NCBI GenBank assembly: GCA_027924645.1
Contig: BSBN01000233.1
Span: 11,488,501 to 11,552,500, forward strand
Direction: 5' to 3'
Source of the DNA: Cunninghamia lanceolata
Lineage: Eukaryota > Streptophyta > Pinopsida > Cupressales > Cupressaceae
Length of the DNA stretch: 64,000 bases
The translations under genes were made by a program, and so were the position numbers. Shown in pieces: positions 9,601 through 22,541 of the stretch. The notes beneath the pieces were generated by a model. It was not told the origin of the DNA. It made no database searches and was given only the letters and a program-made list of their open reading frames with translations. Numbering within the stretch: the stretch's first letter is position 1; every line of letters begins with the position of its first letter.

Positions 9601-10273
9601 ATAGGTCAGGACCTATTTTTTAAATGTTTGTAATATCGACCTTGGAGATTGTTCCAATGGTTGATGATGTAGTGTATAAATACTTATAGTTGAGTCATGG
9701 AAAAGGTGTCCTTGAGAAAAAATGAAAAGATATTAAGAAAGGTCCAAAGGAAGAGCAGAGAAGAGGTAGAGGAAAGAAGAGGAAGAGAAGAGTAGAGGAA
9801 GAGCATAGTAGAGGAAGAGTAGAGTAGAGGAATTGTTATTCACAATACAAAAGGTGTTGATCATGGTAGTTAGTTTGGTAGTAAGCCACTAGTAGGGTTT
9901 AACAACCCTATTGTAATCTTGATAGGTTTAGGGTTGAGGCAGTGAGCCTGCTAGACCTAGTTGTTCTTCATGGCAGTAATCCAATACGTTTAGGCCTGTG
10001 GAGTGACCAAGCCTAAACATCATTATTTGAAGATTGCAATATATATTGAGAGCTAATCCTCTCTGTGGTTTTTCCCCACCTTGGGGATTTCCACGTAAAT
10101 CTTGTGTCTCTTGTGTTTGATGTTATATCTATGGTTAAGTTTTTGATTTCATGCACTCATTGTTAAACTATAATAATTGTGGATAAGTGATGAATGTTTT
10201 AATTGCAGAAAGTGTTTAAGTTTTTGTGACAACTGATTCACCCCCCCTCTTAGTTGTCCAGCGCATATCAACA
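9600..10273 (+). repeat. Probable Copia-like LTR fragment
   Basis: The segment has a TATA-like GTATAAATAC near 9674, purine-rich GAAGAG repeats near 9745-9830, and ends with CACCCCCCCTCTTAGTTGTC then CATATCAACA at 10273. A C-run followed by CTCTTAGT and a CAACA end is common at Ty1/copia LTR 3' ends in plants. I could not find a matching TG start with a target duplication, so the left edge is approximate and the copy may be truncated. Confidence 0.4.
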
Positions 10274-10966
10274 AATACTACTCTGTAATGCAATGAAAGC
10301 CTTGACTATCCTTAGCATAAGATCACAAATTTGCATTATCCATATCTAGTTAAAATGAAGTCCTAAACATGTTTATATATACATTCCCACTAAACATTAG
10401 TAATTCAAATTGAATAGGCTGACAAAGGGAGACCTTTTAAAGGTCTCTTTGCGGTCATTTAAAATTGGGACCCCAAAAAAATAAGGCAGGACAAGGGCGC
10501 AAGCACCCTTGTCTAGGGACCTATTTTAGGGCTTGATTAAGATTTAGGATTGACCCCTAGGTCCCATTTGACATGGGTTTTGGGGGATTTTTCTCTAGGA
10601 TTCATTTTTAACATGCATGATTAAATCTAAAGGACCCAAGAGCTAAACTTAGGAGGTAAACGTCCTAGGGGGACATTTTATGACATAACATAAATTAAAT
10701 TTGGAAAATACATTTCCAAAAAAAAATCCATAGTTTTGCCTCTTTTTGCAAGTCATTCAAAATTAAAACTCATGCAATTAAACAACAACAAACTAATTTT
10801 TTTACAACCCAATTCCTAATCAAATGCAACCATGAGAAAACCACATGTAGTGGCATGGCAAATGAAGAGCATAAAAATTTGAAAAACAAATAAATTAGAG
10901 AAATTACCTTTCCAAACATAATTTCAAAACAAGGCACAATGAAGAGTTTGTTGAAAACAATATGTT
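10274..10966. other. Non-coding AT-rich DNA
   Basis: No gene is seen. There is a near-perfect inverted repeat GAGACCTTTTAAAGGTCTC at 10429-10447. It is otherwise low complexity. Confidence 0.5.
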
Positions 10967-10971
10967 GCCAT
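10967..10971. repeat. Candidate target duplication at left edge of array C
   Basis: GCCAT adjoins the TGTTGG edge of LTR-L. The partner copy would lie beyond the right window edge, so this cannot be verified here. Confidence 0.3.
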
Positions 10972-11784
10972 TGTTGGTCATGATGTTAGTAATAAACAAG
11001 CATAGAATAAAAGTACACATTAACCTTTATTCATCTTGAAAGATATGATGAATTCAAAGAATTCATGATCCCAAGTCTTCGGTGATTAGGTCTTAATCGT
11101 CTGACGTTACTCAGAGGTTGATGTGTGTTGCTGTTTCCATTTTGGGGCCTTACGTTGAGGTCATCATCATGATACTACTTCTACAAAGATTCTTCACAGA
11201 GAATACAGTTGTTTGATCAAATGATACAGTTATACTCAAATATTTGCATGATGTTCATCAATTATACATGCTTTGTCTCTAAATATGCTAAAGATATACA
11301 ATTATCTATGATATATCTACATATTTCTATTATTTGCTTGAGATTGTCAATTATTTGTAATTATGATGGTGAAATGCTCTGAAATTTAAAAGAAATTGAA
11401 AGAAATGCTTCAAATTAATGTTGAACCTTCAGCTATTGAACCACATGTACATCAGATATAGTCATGAAGAGAAGAAAACCAAACCATATGTTCACCAGGA
11501 CATTCCACAGCTAGATACAGTTGATGCTAACTTCAAAGGAATTGTATGAAAACAATATATGCAAGTAGACATGCACTCCAAGGGACGCAGCAAATCACAA
11601 CATATATCTAGAATTCACACACTGATTACTCAAGATTTACTATGAATTGTAATCAAACAAGTCTTCTCATTCATTAAGTATGCAAAGATATAGATGTATA
11701 CAAAAAACTTTGAAATGAGCCCTGAATATTTCAGCAGACGAATTTAAATTAAGTTTTGAATATTTGAAATGAAGCATTCCTGCA

Positions 11785-11794
11785 CCTTTTATAG
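11785..11794 (-). promoter_or_regulatory. Downstream TATA box of LTR-L
   Basis: CTATAAAAGG on the minus strand, between the end of the LTR ORF and the LTR end. The LTR-M counterpart is at 45398-45407. In LTR-R the same place reads CTTAGAAAAGG, so the box is lost there. It is a likely start for the genomic RNA. Confidence 0.55.
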
Positions 11795-11967
11795 AACAAG
11801 GTGAGGAATCCGTTACAAAAAGATCTACGATCTTGATTTATCTATGAATATTTACTGTCAGGATTTCCTTTGACTTCGTTAACTTTATCAAAATGGCACA
11901 AGTTGCCAGTTGGCAACTATCTGAAAAACTTATTTTCACTAAGTATCAGATGTTGATATTTACTGAA

Positions 11968-14900
11968 TGATGCATCATCATCTACCTTATCTAAATCATG
12001 TGCTTCATCATCAGGTGCATCACTACCTAAACCTTCATCATCCTAATGATGATGACCCTGTATATGAGGTTGCATGATGACCCTGACATTTTCATACAAC
12101 TGCATAATTTTATCTATTTCTCCACCATCCTGAGTCTTCGCTTTGATAATGGTGTGTTTATGTGCCTGATATTTATTTCTGATGTTGTCCAGTTTATTTT
12201 TTCTATGATGTGATGTCTCATTCTAATTTTCTATTTTCACTTTGGTCCTCACCAGTTTATCCATGATTTCTTCTGTCATTTGGCCTAATGGATCATCAGC
12301 AACAAATTGGAAATTATTGTGTAGAGCTTGAATTGCAAACTCCTCATCTTGATTTTCTACCTTTCCTTCCACCTTTCCTTCTAACACCTCCAAAATTTCT
12401 ACTTCAAAAGACATCATATCATGTAATTTTATGTTGATTTCTCTCAGCTTATTATTGCACCTTTTGAGCACATCACATTCAAATTGAATGTCCTTATACC
12501 ATATATCTATTAATAATACATTGTTATTATTCAACACCTGCTTGTTGATGAGCAATTGAGGATTTATCCTCTTTATTTCTCCCAGGATATCTAATATCTT
12601 CTCCAATTGGAAAGATCTCTTACCTGTCTCCATCTGCAGCTTGTCTACTTTCCTCCTGGAATCACTGAGAGAACCCCACCTCCTCAGAGAGGCCTTTACC
12701 ACTTCCTCTGCTGTATCAAATGTGGAATACATCCACTTTCTCAATATGGATGACTCATGCTTCATGAGATCCAACTTATTTACTTCTTCCTGGGAAATAG
12801 CAGTCAATGGGACTACATGTTCAGTAGAATCATCCTCAGGATTAGTTAATCTCCCTATATATGCATGCAACTGAACAATGTGCTCTTTGTGTTGCTTATT
12901 TTTCTCTTTTTCTCTCTTAACTTTTTGAATCAAAGAATCTATAATATCTTTACCTTCTTGACCCTCTTGGTCTTCATTTGCAAACCCCAGGTCAACTGTA
13001 TTAATCTAGAATTCTTCTAGAGTAATTTTACCCTTTTCTTTCTCTACAGTAGGGATTGCAATTTGTGCAGTCCTTCTTCCAGTTGTGGGATCCCTCTTAA
13101 TGGCCGAAGTCATTCTGGCCTTCCTCTTTGGTTTCATTATATTTTCAGAAAACAAGGTGGACACATCGAATTCCTGAGTCTCAACATCTACCTCTGTATT
13201 AACTTCCTTTTCCAACCATTGAGGTACATGATCATGTTTCTCAGCATCATCATGATGTTCACCTTTATCCCTTGTATCTATCAGCACATGTGATGGAGAA
13301 GGTGACTTCTTCATTTCTTCTTCATGATGCTCATCCTGAGAGTGATCCTGTGGTATCTCCTCCTGCTGAGGAATTTCCTTTTCTGGAGGAGCATTCTCCT
13401 GAGGTGGAAGATCTTGAGATATGTCCATATGATGATCATGATGATCATGATCCTTTTCCTTTATTACCTCATCCACTTTTGACTTTTCCTCCTGTTGAGG
13501 CATATTTATATCAGTGGATATTGCAGAATCCTCCTTAGGTACTGGTGTTTGTTCTGAAACCACAATTTGTTCTGCACCTGCACCACTTATTTCTTGATCT
13601 TTAGAAGCAGGATCTTCTATTACATCCTTTTCATCAGCCTTCTTCTCTTGAACTTCTATTATATCGGGCTTGGCTGATGTATCCTACTGGCTCATTTCTG
13701 AAGTATGGCCCTCTGGTTCTGCCATCTTCACTTCTTCTATATGTTGTGTCTTATCAGGTGTACCTGCTGGATGTTCAAGAATAACATCCTGTCTACCTGT
13801 CAAATCCACTACTACAGGACTTGCGACCTATGCAACTAATGTATCTAGCTCCATTTCTTGAGCTACCTTCTCTGGACTCTTCTCCTTCTTAGATTCCACT
13901 TGCTTCACTTCCTCCAATATTGTTTGAACTGATGGAGTCCCATGAGGAGTCATTTACGTTCCTGTAGCAAGGGTTTCTGTCTTCTGTGAAGCTACTTCCT
14001 TCACAACCTCATCATCAGACAGATTAATTGTTTCCTCCATTGAGATATGACCTCCTTCTAGCATCTTGGAGGTTTCTTTGCTTTGCTCTTCTGCAAGTTC
14101 AGTTTTGAACTACACAATGGTAGGAAGTGGAACATTGTGTTGAAATTCCTTGTGCACAACTTCACTACCTGCCCCTTTTAATAGTGTAGGGGATTGATTT
14201 ATTTCACCCCTCATGGAGGTTCTTGGTTTCTTAGGTGGGGTAGCTACCACCACCTGTGGGGCTTTTCTCTTCCTTTTGAATAGCAAAGGGGCCTCCTCTT
14301 ATTCAGGCTCTTCCTCCATAAGGATATCTTCTTCTATTGGCTTCTGTGAGGATTGACCCTCTTCTTGGGTCTCAGTAACTTCTGCCTCTGCTATCTTATC
14401 TTTCTTGAACTTTTGTTTACTTGTCCATGGAGGTGATGCTGATCTTACTCCTCATCCTGATCCTGCTACCTCCTCAACTGTAAACATTGCCCTCTCAATG
14501 ATCACCCCTTTGGGTTCATTATCAATCTTCTTACCCCTAGGGGGTCTTTTGCTTTGTTGTTGTTGTGGAGGCAACCTGTCTCCTTCAGATTTTTTTTTTT
14601 CATTTATAAAATCATCATATTCCTCATCAGGAATATCCTATCCTTTATTCTTGTTGTCCATAGTAATGGCAACACCTTTCTTCTTCAATGCCTCAATTTG
14701 TTCATCTACCCAAGCTTGGGTAAGGTGTAAGGTCCTGGAAATGAAAGGATCCAAAGATATGTCTTCTTGTATGGTCAGATCAGGCACAGATATGGTATCA
14801 TTATATATTTTCTTTTCTTCATATTCATCTGCCATTATCTTGCCATCATCCTTTTTCAACTGTGAGGGAATGGAGATGCAATCAAAGGTTTTGATTTTGA

Positions 14901-15971
14901 TTCAATGTCAACATTTGATATCTTCTTTTGGCTTCTACTTCATCCTCACAATCCGCCTAGAAGTCTTCTAGGTGCCTCTTATGAATAGGCTTCCCTATTA
15001 TTTTCTGTATCCTCCCATAAGGATCATATGGTCTTATCAGTGGGAATGGCTGCAACTACATTTTATTCAAACTGACCATCACCTTCTTGATACTTTCTGA
15101 GTCTGGGCACATGCACCAACCAATGGTCACTGGAAACAATATTGGTGGTATTTTCTGAGCATCCTTATATGTTTTTAGCATTGTGGAGCTCTGCCTTATG
15201 AATTCTATTAATACCACTACATCAGTGGGGTATCTTGGCAGCATGAGGGGATGTTCTTCAAAACCCTCAATTCTCATGTTGGAAAATGTAGCAAATTAAA
15301 TATACCAGGCTCCATGCCTATAGATTATTTCTTGAGCTTCCATGCTTAATCTTTTTGTCCTATCCTCCTCCATGGTTCTCACTAGATGCATAGAGAATGC
15401 ATCATTCACCAATTTATAGTCCTGGAGGTAGTTAATTCTCTGCAATTGGGGATGATGATCCCAGATGTGAGCATCATTGGTGGTTCCACCAATCTTTCCA
15501 ACTATTGTTAATGCATCAAATGTGCCTTTGTAAGCATAGGAGTAGACAATGTATGATGTCATATAGAAGGAACAATTTGAACCTCCCAGGTTCATCAGCT
15601 GCTCATGTAGAGCATCACTTATTAATTTGCCCCATAGTGGCTTGGTATCTGCATATATGCACATCATCATGACACCATACATCCAATCTTTAAAACTACC
15701 AGCATTAGGCTGGCTTGTCACCCTCCTAAGCAATGTAATCATGTACTGATATTCTTCATCAAAATCATATTTATACAGATACATAGGGAGTTTGGCTGCT
15801 GCAATATATGTGCTATTCTGAGCCCTCCACTGATACATGGTTTTTCTTGCATTCTTCTTATTGTTTTCATATTCAATCTCAGACTTCTTCAAGTCTATGC
15901 TGTTAACCTTCCTGCCCAATGGCAGTCCAAATGTCTTGGAGAGACCCTTAATGGACAGGTCTACATATATT
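11968..15971 (-). pseudogene. LTR ORF, L copy, C-terminal 93% (downstream of element B)
   Basis: This continues the LTR ORF after the B insertion, from the KHGRIYADLSIKG region to DDAS. See the M copy (45578-49865) for the full layout. It is decayed by stops and frameshifts (frame changes between 15056 and 14859). The TAG after GKITLEEF (13006-13008) is shared by all three copies. Two stops present in M and R are absent here: the codon after VVKEVA is TCA, and the codon after MQPHI is CAG. L also reads past the DDAS stop used in M and R. It is thus the best guide to the ancestral reading in those places. Confidence 0.7.
15967..15971. repeat. Target duplication of element B (left)
   Basis: ATATT here and at 34676-34680 flanks element B. 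The uninterrupted site is seen in LTR-M near 49556-49570 (GCATATATTCTTCC), which has one ATATT. Confidence 0.95.
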
Positions 15972-17081
15972 TGTAGATTAGGTAAACGCAATGAAGGCAA
16001 AAAACTAAATCAAATGCAAATGAAACACAAGATTATACCTCATAAAACACAACCTAATCCCATCAAGGGAAGAAGGAGCCTTAGCACCCAAAAGAAGCTC
16101 CCAAGACCAAGATTATCCCTAGACTATGGATTCAAATGTGAAGTGCTCCTCAATTGTGCAACTCACTATCTACTCAAAGGTGATTTTGGCATGGTAACTT
16201 TGCATGGAATTAGATGATGAAAATGACTTGTGAGAGGTTGTATTTATAGAATTTTTGGAGAGATTTTGATCCAAGGGTGGAGATTGATTGGAGAGATCAA
16301 TGGTGGAGGATGAAAGTGATGTGGAGGGCCTAGATTTGATCTTGGAAGATGGAGGGCTAGGAATAAAAGTAAATCTTTTATTCATTTTTGGGAAAGGGGT
16401 GAATAAATGAGGTTGGGTGAGATGGATTATTTGTGAATTAAAATTTCACATGGGGAAGGGTAAAATGAATTAAAAATTCATTTAGGGAAGAGTGGATATT
16501 TATTAGTTATGACATGTGTAAGGGATGTGTAAGAGGAGTAAATGTGATGTGTGATTTATTTGAATTTTAAATTTGGGGGATGTGGAGAGAAGTGCTAATG
16601 AGGGTTTGACTCACTTAATTAGGGTGATTAACCTAATTAATGTGGCTGGAATAAATTAGTAGAGGGATTAGAGGGGGGATAAGATTAATTAATTAGTGAT
16701 TTAATTAATTAATCCTAAGGCTAGGATGAGGTAGGCTAGAGTAGGCAATTAAATAATAGCTATTTAATTGTCTATGGTAGGGATAGGCTAATTAGTAGGC
16801 TAGATTAATTAGTTAACATGGTTTTAACTAATTAATTAGATTTTAGGGAAAATGGAGGAATTGATTAATAAATTTTGCATATTTATTAAATCAATTAGCT
16901 AAGGTTTGGACTATTGAATTAACAAGATTAATTCAATTTTGGGGATGAACTGGTATGGATTTAGGAAAAAAAAGGGGTAATTAATTAAATAAAAATTTAA
17001 TTAATTGGTCAAAAAGGGAATTGGTATGTTTAGGGATATCGGGAGTCAGTTTGGTGGTCAAGACATTTTTAGGTGTCTACA
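15972..17081 (-). repeat. 3' LTR of element B
   Basis: It is 1110 bp, the same length as the right LTR and differing by scattered substitutions. AT-rich TTAATTAATTA tracts fill its middle. TATA box CTATAAATAC (minus strand) is at 16240-16249. Confidence 0.95.
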
Positions 17082-17094
17082 TTTGCCCCTCTTT
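17082..17094 (-). other. Polypurine tract of element B
   Basis: On the minus strand AAAGAGGGGCAAA directly precedes the 3' LTR start TGTAGA. Location and composition are as expected for plus-strand priming. Confidence 0.8.
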
Positions 17095-18135
17095 GACGTG
17101 GTGTCAGGACCTAGGAGGGAAGTGGCGTTAGGTCGAAGAAAAATATGCCCCAGCTGCCGGGAAGGAATGAGATGGATAGGGGATGCCCCTTCGAGAGGTT
17201 AGCGGGAAAATGCAAATTTTGCAGGTAAGCTCTCGAAAGGATGCGATGGAAGTGACAGTTGGAAAGGTGATGGAAAAAGAAGATGGTAGGAGGAAAAATT
17301 AAGGAAAAAGACTGAGATCTGCACCCTAGAGGAAACAAGAAGGGATGGAGGGATGACATGGCCCGCTATATTATGCAAAGTGGGCCCAAAGAGTGCCACA
17401 TTGGCACACTTTTGACTTTGTAGAAGAAAAGACAAAGGAGAGATGGCTGAGTGCAACCCACAGTTCCTGTGACTACATCACATCTCAGAGCGATTCTGAG
17501 AGGTCGGGCAATCACCCGAGGCTGGACCCCAGGTAGGGCCTAACTTGAACTTTGTGATTTTTTATTTTACGCACATGTTTTTAGGTTTTGGGATATGGGT
17601 TTGGAGCGTGTGGCGCCAAAGATAAGGCGAATTAGCGCAATCCTGCAGATTAGTGCTATCCGCAGGGTAGTGTAGGGCGATTTTGTCGACATTTGGGGGA
17701 AATATTGGCGCTATCGTCTGGATTAGTACCAAAACTCGGAGAGAAAGAAACATAGCGTTTTGACGCCATCTTATGGTTAGAACGGCGCTATCGTCTGGAA
17801 TAGCGCCATAATGGGGAATAGCACTATTGTTAGTTTTAGCGCTAAAAGGTAAATTGATGCTAAAATGGAATGCGTCGCCATCGTCTGGATTGGTGCTATA
17901 TAGGGTGCACAGTGGCGCCATTGTATGTATTGGCGCAATGGGTAGGGAGAATTAGCACTATTTTAAAAATAGCACTAGGGACTGTCCGTGTGGGGCCACA
18001 TGATTTGGGCCTGTGAGACATGTAGAAGAAAAAAGTGTGTGGGGAAGAATAAGTAAGTATCTAAGGAAGAAGTGGTTGATGCAGGATACACGGCGATTTA
18101 TACTGCAGTCGTGGGAACGACGAGTGTGATCCGTG
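17095..18135. other. Non-coding 3' region of B with GCGCTA/GGCGC motifs
   Basis: No gene is seen. From about 17600 to 17960, short motifs such as GGCGCTATCGTCTGGA and TAGCGCCA or TAGCGCTA recur every 20-60 bp. Similar motifs appear in the 5' leader of B (31090-31620, 32960-33430), so they mark both ends of the internal region. Confidence 0.5.
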
Positions 18136-19380
18136 ATGGCACTGTTTGATGAGGCATGGCGGCCTTGACTGGCGAGACTAGGGCTTTGGACGGTGGCAGC
18201 GATGCCAGTGCTACTAGCTTATAGAGCTCTGATGACGGCTGCAGTGGAGCGATACTGCAGCGAGACTTCTAGCTTTCTGTTGCCGACAGGAGAGATGACC
18301 ATCACACTTGAGGATGTTTATCGCATCCTCAAGCTGCCGATTCGAAGTCGACGTGTGAGATATGACACGAGGAGGGGGTGGACTGCATTGATCAGAGTGT
18401 TTGGAGCAGAGCACGTGGTTTTTTCGGCAAATGGGAGGGAGATGGATTAGGATAGGACGCTGGCAGCGGGTGCAGATCCCTTTGCCTTATTTTTGTGTGC
18501 ACTGATTGGAGGTGTGGTGCTACCGGATAGGGGAGGTAGAGGTTTTCTTGTGGGCTGGGGGGGATGATAGAGGGGATAGTGAGCCATGATATTGTCTATG
18601 CACGGGGGCCGGTGATGCTAGCATCGCTCCTGTATGAGATGCACACAGTCGCTTATCTTCATGATAGGGCTTTATCTACTGGGGTTGCGCTGCTACACGT
18701 ATGGCTTTGGGAGCACATCCCTGTGACTCGGCCGACATGCAATTATTATCAGTGGCCGTTTGAGGTGTTTGTGTTCTTGTATCGGGATGCAGAGTATACC
18801 ACAGGTCCGCCACTGGCGGAGGATACTGGATGATGTGATTAGCGTGGTATGGCGTGCATATATTGGTTGTGAGGAGTGGCTTGATGATGTGATTCATCTC
18901 CTGTACACATTTCAGCAGAGATATCTTATGGGTCGTGCAGACCGTACCATAGAGATGTACCTACCCTCGCGGGTTATGCGTCAGTTTGGACTAGTACAGG
19001 ATACGCCTCAGCAGATGGTGATATATGTGCGGACGCCACGGGATACAGCTTACTGGCCCACACCATTACAACCACAGGTTGCGCTGAATGATTGGGCAGC
19101 ACTTCAGCCAGTTCAGTGGGATTGGAGGAGCATAGTGATGGATGCAGGTACTACGCCTGCTTATGAGGTATGGTGGCAGACACATCAACCCACTCGATTG
19201 ACAGATCCGACGGTGGAGGTATCAGAGGATGAGGGAGATGGGGGTGGAGACGATCCGGATGGGGGTGGAGATGAGATTGTGGAGGATTATATTGTGGAGG
19301 TGATGGGTGATGGGGAGGAGAGGGTGATTGCGAGAGATGGCCAGCGTGTAGAGGAGGTGGCAGTAGCAGCAACGGGATAG
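18136..19380 (+). pseudogene. Antisense plant mobile domain (PMD) ORF of element B
   Basis: It runs opposite to gag-pol. From ATG 18136 the reading gives MALFDEAWRP, a TGA, then a frame to 18450 with AAVERYCSET...LPTGEMTITLEDVYRILKLP, the hallmark start of the PMD (a domain of MAIN-like proteins and some MULE transposons). After frameshifts it resumes at 18564-18833 and 18760-19380, with MYLPSRVMRQFGLVQDTP, the second typical PMD block. The C-terminus is acidic (SEDEGDGGGDDPDGGGDE). PMD-type extra ORFs in Tat elements are known. Their role is not settled. This copy is broken by at least one stop and two frameshifts. Confidence 0.8.
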
Positions 19381-20096
19381 GGACAGGTGGGGCAGGAGGT
19401 TCCAGCATAACAGGTTCTGGCACAGCAGGTTCCGGCACAGTAAGTTCCAGCACACCAGGCCCAGGTTAGGGGTGGACGACAGCGTAGAGGACCGTGGCAG
19501 CACGGTGGACAGCCGAGGACAGAGCAGGGTGATCTATCTCCATCACGGGTGGAATAACTGCGAGTCGGTAGACATGATACCAGGGCAGGGAGTTCAGGGG
19601 CAGGGGTGGCGGTAGAGGGTGAGAGGCTGACACCTCGGTGATGTCCACAGGAGGAGATGGAGGAGGTGGAGACATTGCATGCTCAGGTGGCCAGCCTAGA
19701 GGAGGTGTTAGGGTGCCGAGAGGCCGAGTTGGGACAGCTGCAGGGAGTAGATGGGCAAGTGGAAGTGCTAGAGGCTCAGCTGGCTCAGGCTCGAGAGGAC
19801 ATGGAGGATTTGAGGATAGAGCGGGATGCAGTGCTTGTGAGAGCACATCAGGCAGAGACTGCGTTGAGCAGTGTACAGGCTGCGGGTGGGGGACTTACCC
19901 CAATTTTGGCAGGGATGCAGGCCCAGCTGGCTCAGGTGCAGACACATGCACATCAAATACAGGGGTAGTTGAGCCAGGCACAGGGATAGATAGCTCAGGT
20001 ATAGGGAGAGCTAGCAGAGGCCAGGGCACGGACCAAGTATTATCGGGGGTTGTACTATGCAGCCGTGCTCGCAACGCAGCGGGCACCGAGTTGTAG
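19381..20096 (+). pseudogene. Coiled-coil tail of the antisense PMD ORF
   Basis: After a low-complexity, repeat-rich stretch, 19657-19968 encodes a heptad-like segment (EEVETLHAQVASLEEVL...LEAQLAQAREDMEDLRIERD) predicted by eye to be a coiled coil. It is probably the C-terminal part of the PMD protein, separated by stops (TAG at 19378 and others). Confidence 0.5.
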
Positions 20097-20807
20097 CTAG
20101 GTCAGCAGATCGGGGGCGTCGAGATCACATAGATCGAGATTTGTACAGTCAGTACAGCAGACGATGCCGCCTCCCTCACATGTGCCCCAGCAGGGTCCTC
20201 AGGTACCAGTAGCGCCATAGCCACAGCCACCATCGTGATCACAGGTTCGGCCAGTGTCAGGGTCTCCTACTCCCTCAGAGAGAGGATCCTCTATGTGATA
20301 GTGATATCATGATAGCCCTTGGAGGCATTTTGTATCAAGACACTATATGTATTTTTTGATGATGAGCGATGTACATTTTTCTTGCGGTGATTATATATGA
20401 TGCAATACTTTTGATGGTTTATGATGTTCTATTGTGATGATGCTTATATGATGGATGCACATGTTATATTTTATATGTTGTCGATGTGTGATGTTGTTTC
20501 AAATGATGTGTGTGATTTGGTGGATGCATGGATGTTTTTGTGATATATGCATGGTGTTGTGATTTTATGGACTATATGATGTAACTAAATATGTAGACTA
20601 ATGAACATTTATTATGTATGAAAATGTATGATATTATGTATATGCCACTAGATGTATATGTTGTTTCAATGGTGATGCTGATGATGTTGTAATGCAACTA
20701 ATTGTTTATGAGATGTTTATATGTATGGAATGCAATGTGATGATGTTATTTTTAATATGCACCTATGGGATAAATGAACATGATGTGATGTGTAATTATA
20801 TGCAGCT
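20097..20807. other. Non-coding spacer with TGATG-rich low complexity
   Basis: After the PMD ORF the sequence is TGATG/TATATG-rich, with no codon structure. Confidence 0.5.
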
Positions 20808-21063
20808 AAAATGAACCTACTTGTGTTTTTAAATGGATGAACCTAGAATGCAATGCAATTTAAATGAATTAAAATGAACCTAGAATGTGATGCAACTTAA
20901 ATGGATTAAAATGAACCTAAAATGAGATGCAAAGGGATTAAAATGAACCTAAAATGAGATGCCAAAGGGATTAAAATGAACCTAAAATGAGATGCACATG
21001 GATTAAAATGAACCTACAATGTGATGCAAAGGGATTAAAATGAACCTAAAATGAGATGCAAAA
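20808..21063 (+). repeat. Short tandem repeat, AAAATGAACCTA-based
   Basis: About seven units built on ATTAAAATGAACCTAAAATG then AGATGCAAAGG, with a period of roughly 31-37 bp. The outer units are degenerate. Confidence 0.8.
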
Positions 21064-22410
21064 TGCAGTTTAGGTGATAGGTGGTATGCACACTAGGTGA
21101 TAGGTGAGGTAGCCTAGTCCTGATACACATGATGTTCCTTGTGTTGACCCTGAATGGTGAGACTATGGGAGATCGTGTTAGGTGGTGGGGGATGATAGGG
21201 GTGGGAGTGTCTAGGGGATGGCGGTGGGGAAATTGGAGGATTGCTAGGTCAGAAGACACCACGTCATGGAGGGGGGGTTGGGATTTGGTTTGGCGCAGAT
21301 TGTGTTAAGTGGGGATATGGTGGGGAGATGGGATCAGTGAGGGTTTAGATTGGGGGGGAGGTTTGAAAAGTGTTTATCAAATCTAGGCCGATATGGGGTG
21401 GGTGACTGAGTGATTAGGAAGATGATTGTGAGCTAGTAACAGTAGTTGCACAAAATTAATTGAGAGCATTTCTTAGTTTAATGTAGCAATGTAGGATACA
21501 GTTCACAAAGGTATGAAATGACCTAGGTGATGATGTATATCCGACCATTGCATGGACTAGACCCACAAACAATAGGTTTTGTTTCATGCATGCCCAAGGT
21601 AGTATAATCTTGTCTAGTAGAGGAAGGGGACTCATAGCAGTGAGTGTGAATAATGCGTATAAGGTGTTGATACCTGTATATGCAAAATAGGACACATCAT
21701 GCTAGAACTGACCTGGACTTCAAGATATGAATACTATTCTTGGAGTATTGAAACCAACCCACAAGCACAGCATACCGAAACAATGACCATGTCTACTCCA
21801 AGGGCTATCCGCTACGTACCATGATATAATGAGATCAAGGTAGCTTTGGAGATTACTTGGAGCGAGACAAAAAGATAAAAATCAATAAGCAAAAAGACCA
21901 ACGAAAGATACAAATAGCCTTTGTGTACTCTTGCCAAGAGACGTGATGATAGAAGGATAGATTTTTGTCCATTGTAGGAAAGACATATCCTAGGATGCAG
22001 ATCTATTTTGATTCAGTGAATTTTTGGAAGATAGGCAAAAGAACATTTGGGCCAAATGTAAGTAGATTATAGTTGGTATATTGCTTGATGATTTTTGCGC
22101 GAGGGACCATGTTTCAATGGTATACGTAGCATGTGTATCATCTTGTAGATCTAGAAAGCTCAGTGAGTGGGAACCATCCCAATGGGTGGGATGGGTGCAT
22201 CTTAGATACCTAAGTACTGGAAACATCCTTCGTATTCCAGATTGCCTACATACCCTGTGTCCACGGGATCAAGGTACTTTTAAGATGCGGGCGAAATGAA
22301 TATGTAGTTCTGGCAGGACTTGATGTGGGAATGGTTTGCGATGGGATGTGATGAGGGTTGATGTGTGTTTAGATGATGGTGATGGGATGTGAGATTGATG
22401 CATGGGGTGA
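21064..22410. other. Non-coding spacer of element B
   Basis: No gene is seen. The short frames lack motifs. This is part of the long 3' internal spacer between integrase and the antisense ORF. Confidence 0.5.
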
Positions 22411-22541
22411 TTGTTTTTTGGATTTTCTATTTTTTATGATGTTTTTGGATTTTCTGATTTTATGATGTTTTTGGATTTTCTGATTTTATGATGTTTTTGG
22501 ATTTTCTAATTTTATGATGTTTTTGGATTTTCTGATTTTAT
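22411..22541 (+). repeat. 26-bp tandem repeat
   Basis: About five units of GATGTTTTTGGATTTTCTGA then TTTTAT. The outermost units are imperfect. Confidence 0.85.

Noticed and set aside
10429..10447. Palindrome GAGACCTTTTAAAGGTCTC considered as a terminator or MITE end
   Set aside because: Isolated, with no second copy, no target duplication and no adjacent gene.
19151..19846. Long Pro-rich minus-strand frames opposite the PMD ORF
   Set aside because: Shadows of the GGxGGx-rich acidic and coiled-coil coding on the + strand.
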